Assembly (NCBI GenBank): GCA_045580225.1
Contig: JAZNNJ010000012.1
Coordinates: 1-14,507 of the forward strand
DNA: 14,507 bases
Reading direction: 5' to 3'
Source of the DNA: CAUUCF01 sp045580225
GTDB taxonomy: Bacteria; Pseudomonadota; Gammaproteobacteria; UBA9339
A program made the position numbers and the translations under genes. Positions 14,134 through 14,507 of the stretch are shown here, one piece after another. The notes beneath the pieces are model-generated. The model saw only the letters and a list, made by a program, of their open reading frames with translations, had not been told where the DNA came from and ran no database searches. The stretch's first letter is position 1; each line of letters opens with the position of its first letter.

Positions 14134-14222
14134 GGAGAGATGGCTGAGCGGCCGAAAGCGGCGGTCTTGAAAACCGTTGAGGATATCGTCCTCCGTGAGT
14201 TCGAATCTCACTCTCTCCGCCA
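14134..14222 (+). tRNA. tRNA-Ser(UGA)
   Basis: The acceptor stem GGAGAGA (14134-14140) pairs with TCTCTCC (14212-14218), followed by discriminator G and an encoded CCA (14220-14222). The anticodon stem GCGGT/ACCGT (14161-14165, 14173-14177) encloses loop CTTGAAA with anticodon TGA at 14168-14170. A long class II variable arm, GAGGA-TATCG-TCCTC, marks it as serine. The T loop is TTCGAAT. It reads UCN codons, chiefly UCA. Confidence 0.97.
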
Positions 14223-14320
14223 TTTATTATTATTTTGATCAAATCTGTCTGTATCTTTTGTTGATTACGTCAGGAGTATAATTGGATTGATTTGTGTAAT
14301 TTTGGGCAATTAATAATTAC
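14223..14320. other. Intergenic space between tRNA-Ser and the convergent edge gene
   Basis: An AT-rich 98-nt gap. I see no strong terminator hairpin, no gene and no repeat of the tRNA 3' end that would mark an attachment site. Confidence 0.5.
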
Positions 14321-14506
14321 TTACTGCTTTACAGTAAAACATTTCTTTTTAAAAAAAGCAATTCCATAACTGCCAATCACTTCATAACCTTCATCGTAAA
14401 GATTTTTAGCGTATTCTCTTTCCTTTATTTGCTGCAGGGCTTTCTGACTAATCTCTTCTAATTCCCTCAGGCTTTTAGCCACTTTTAATTCCAATATAAT
14501 TGCTTG
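14321..14506 (-). CDS. PD-(D/E)XK nuclease-like protein, C-terminal fragment at window edge
   Basis: On the minus strand the frame is open from 14506 to the TAA at 14323-14321, giving 61 residues. It begins QAIILELKVAKSLRELEEIS, in which ELK is the E-x-K of the PD-(D/E)XK active site. It continues with ALQQIKEREYAKNLYDEGYEV, IGSYGIAFFKKKCF and ends VKQ. This order, a nuclease strand, a QI-helix with Y and a final GIAF strand, is typical of the C-terminal PDDEXK domain of the large 'AAA-ATPase-like plus PD-(D/E)XK' family found in many host-associated bacteria. The start and the rest of the gene lie right of the window. A TTACTG-CTTTA-CAGTAA palindrome covers the stop codon. Confidence 0.8.
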   Translation of the reverse strand, partial: QAIILELKVAKSLRELEEISQKALQQIKEREYAKNLYDEGYEVIGSYGIAFFKKKCFTVKQ

Positions 14507-14507
14507 A

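Noticed and set aside
1..14507. CRISPR arrays, intact insertion sequences or a toxin-antitoxin pair
   Set aside because: No regularly spaced repeats, no intact transposase and no paired small genes were found on either strand.

Overview
The window is AT-rich (roughly 30% G+C by eye) and comes from the chromosome of a gammaproteobacterium. The support is the set and order of genes: lepB-rnc-era, ftsY, a YibN-type gene next to secB, a one-piece tmRNA, galU, and a complete mlaFEDCB operon. Together with lpxK and a beta-barrel protein these show a Gram-negative outer membrane with lipid A. Low G+C, tight gene overlaps, a decayed prophage and an edge gene of the PD-(D/E)XK 'AAA-ATPase-like' family fit a host-associated or intracellular lineage (Legionellales-like is one possibility). 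I could not assign a genus.

Layout: (1) Positions 1-3326, + strand: lepB (its 5' end is cut by the window edge), rnc, era and lpxK, packed with 1-14 nt overlaps or a 13 nt gap. lpxK sits where recO often follows era. (2) 3418-5023: ftsY overlapping a small membrane protein that looks like a divergent, shortened FtsX; there is no ftsE between them. (3) 5177-6819: an exported L,D-transpeptidase of the YkuD_2 type, a membrane-anchored rhodanese-like protein with a good sigma70 promoter, and secB. (4) 6834-7196: ssrA (tmRNA), with readable tag peptide ANDRNFGESLALACA and no encoded CCA. (5) 7197-8711: a decayed island immediately behind ssrA. It holds a Mu gpG-like virion morphogenesis pseudogene, a frameshifted tyrosine recombinase and an N-terminally truncated RraA-like gene. 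(6) 8943-9443: an unrecognised 166-residue gene with its own TTGACA promoter, followed by galU. (7) 10454-14082: mlaF, mlaE, mlaD, mlaC, mlaB and an outer-membrane beta-barrel gene, mostly coupled by ATGA or short overlaps. (8) 14134-14222: tRNA-Ser(UGA). (9) The right edge holds the C-terminus of a PD-(D/E)XK nuclease-like gene on the minus strand.

Functionally the window is mostly envelope biology. It covers protein export and membrane targeting (SecB, FtsY, LepB), lipid A synthesis (LpxK), sugar nucleotides (GalU), peptidoglycan (L,D-transpeptidase, FtsX-like) and outer-membrane lipid asymmetry (Mla). RNA and ribosome functions (RNase III, Era, tmRNA, tRNA-Ser) are interspersed. The points most worth following are the FtsX-like protein that has lost its ATPase neighbour and apparently the loop that would contact it, the beta-barrel gene coupled to the end of mlaFEDCB, the unusual tmRNA end and tag, and the prophage relic behind ssrA.
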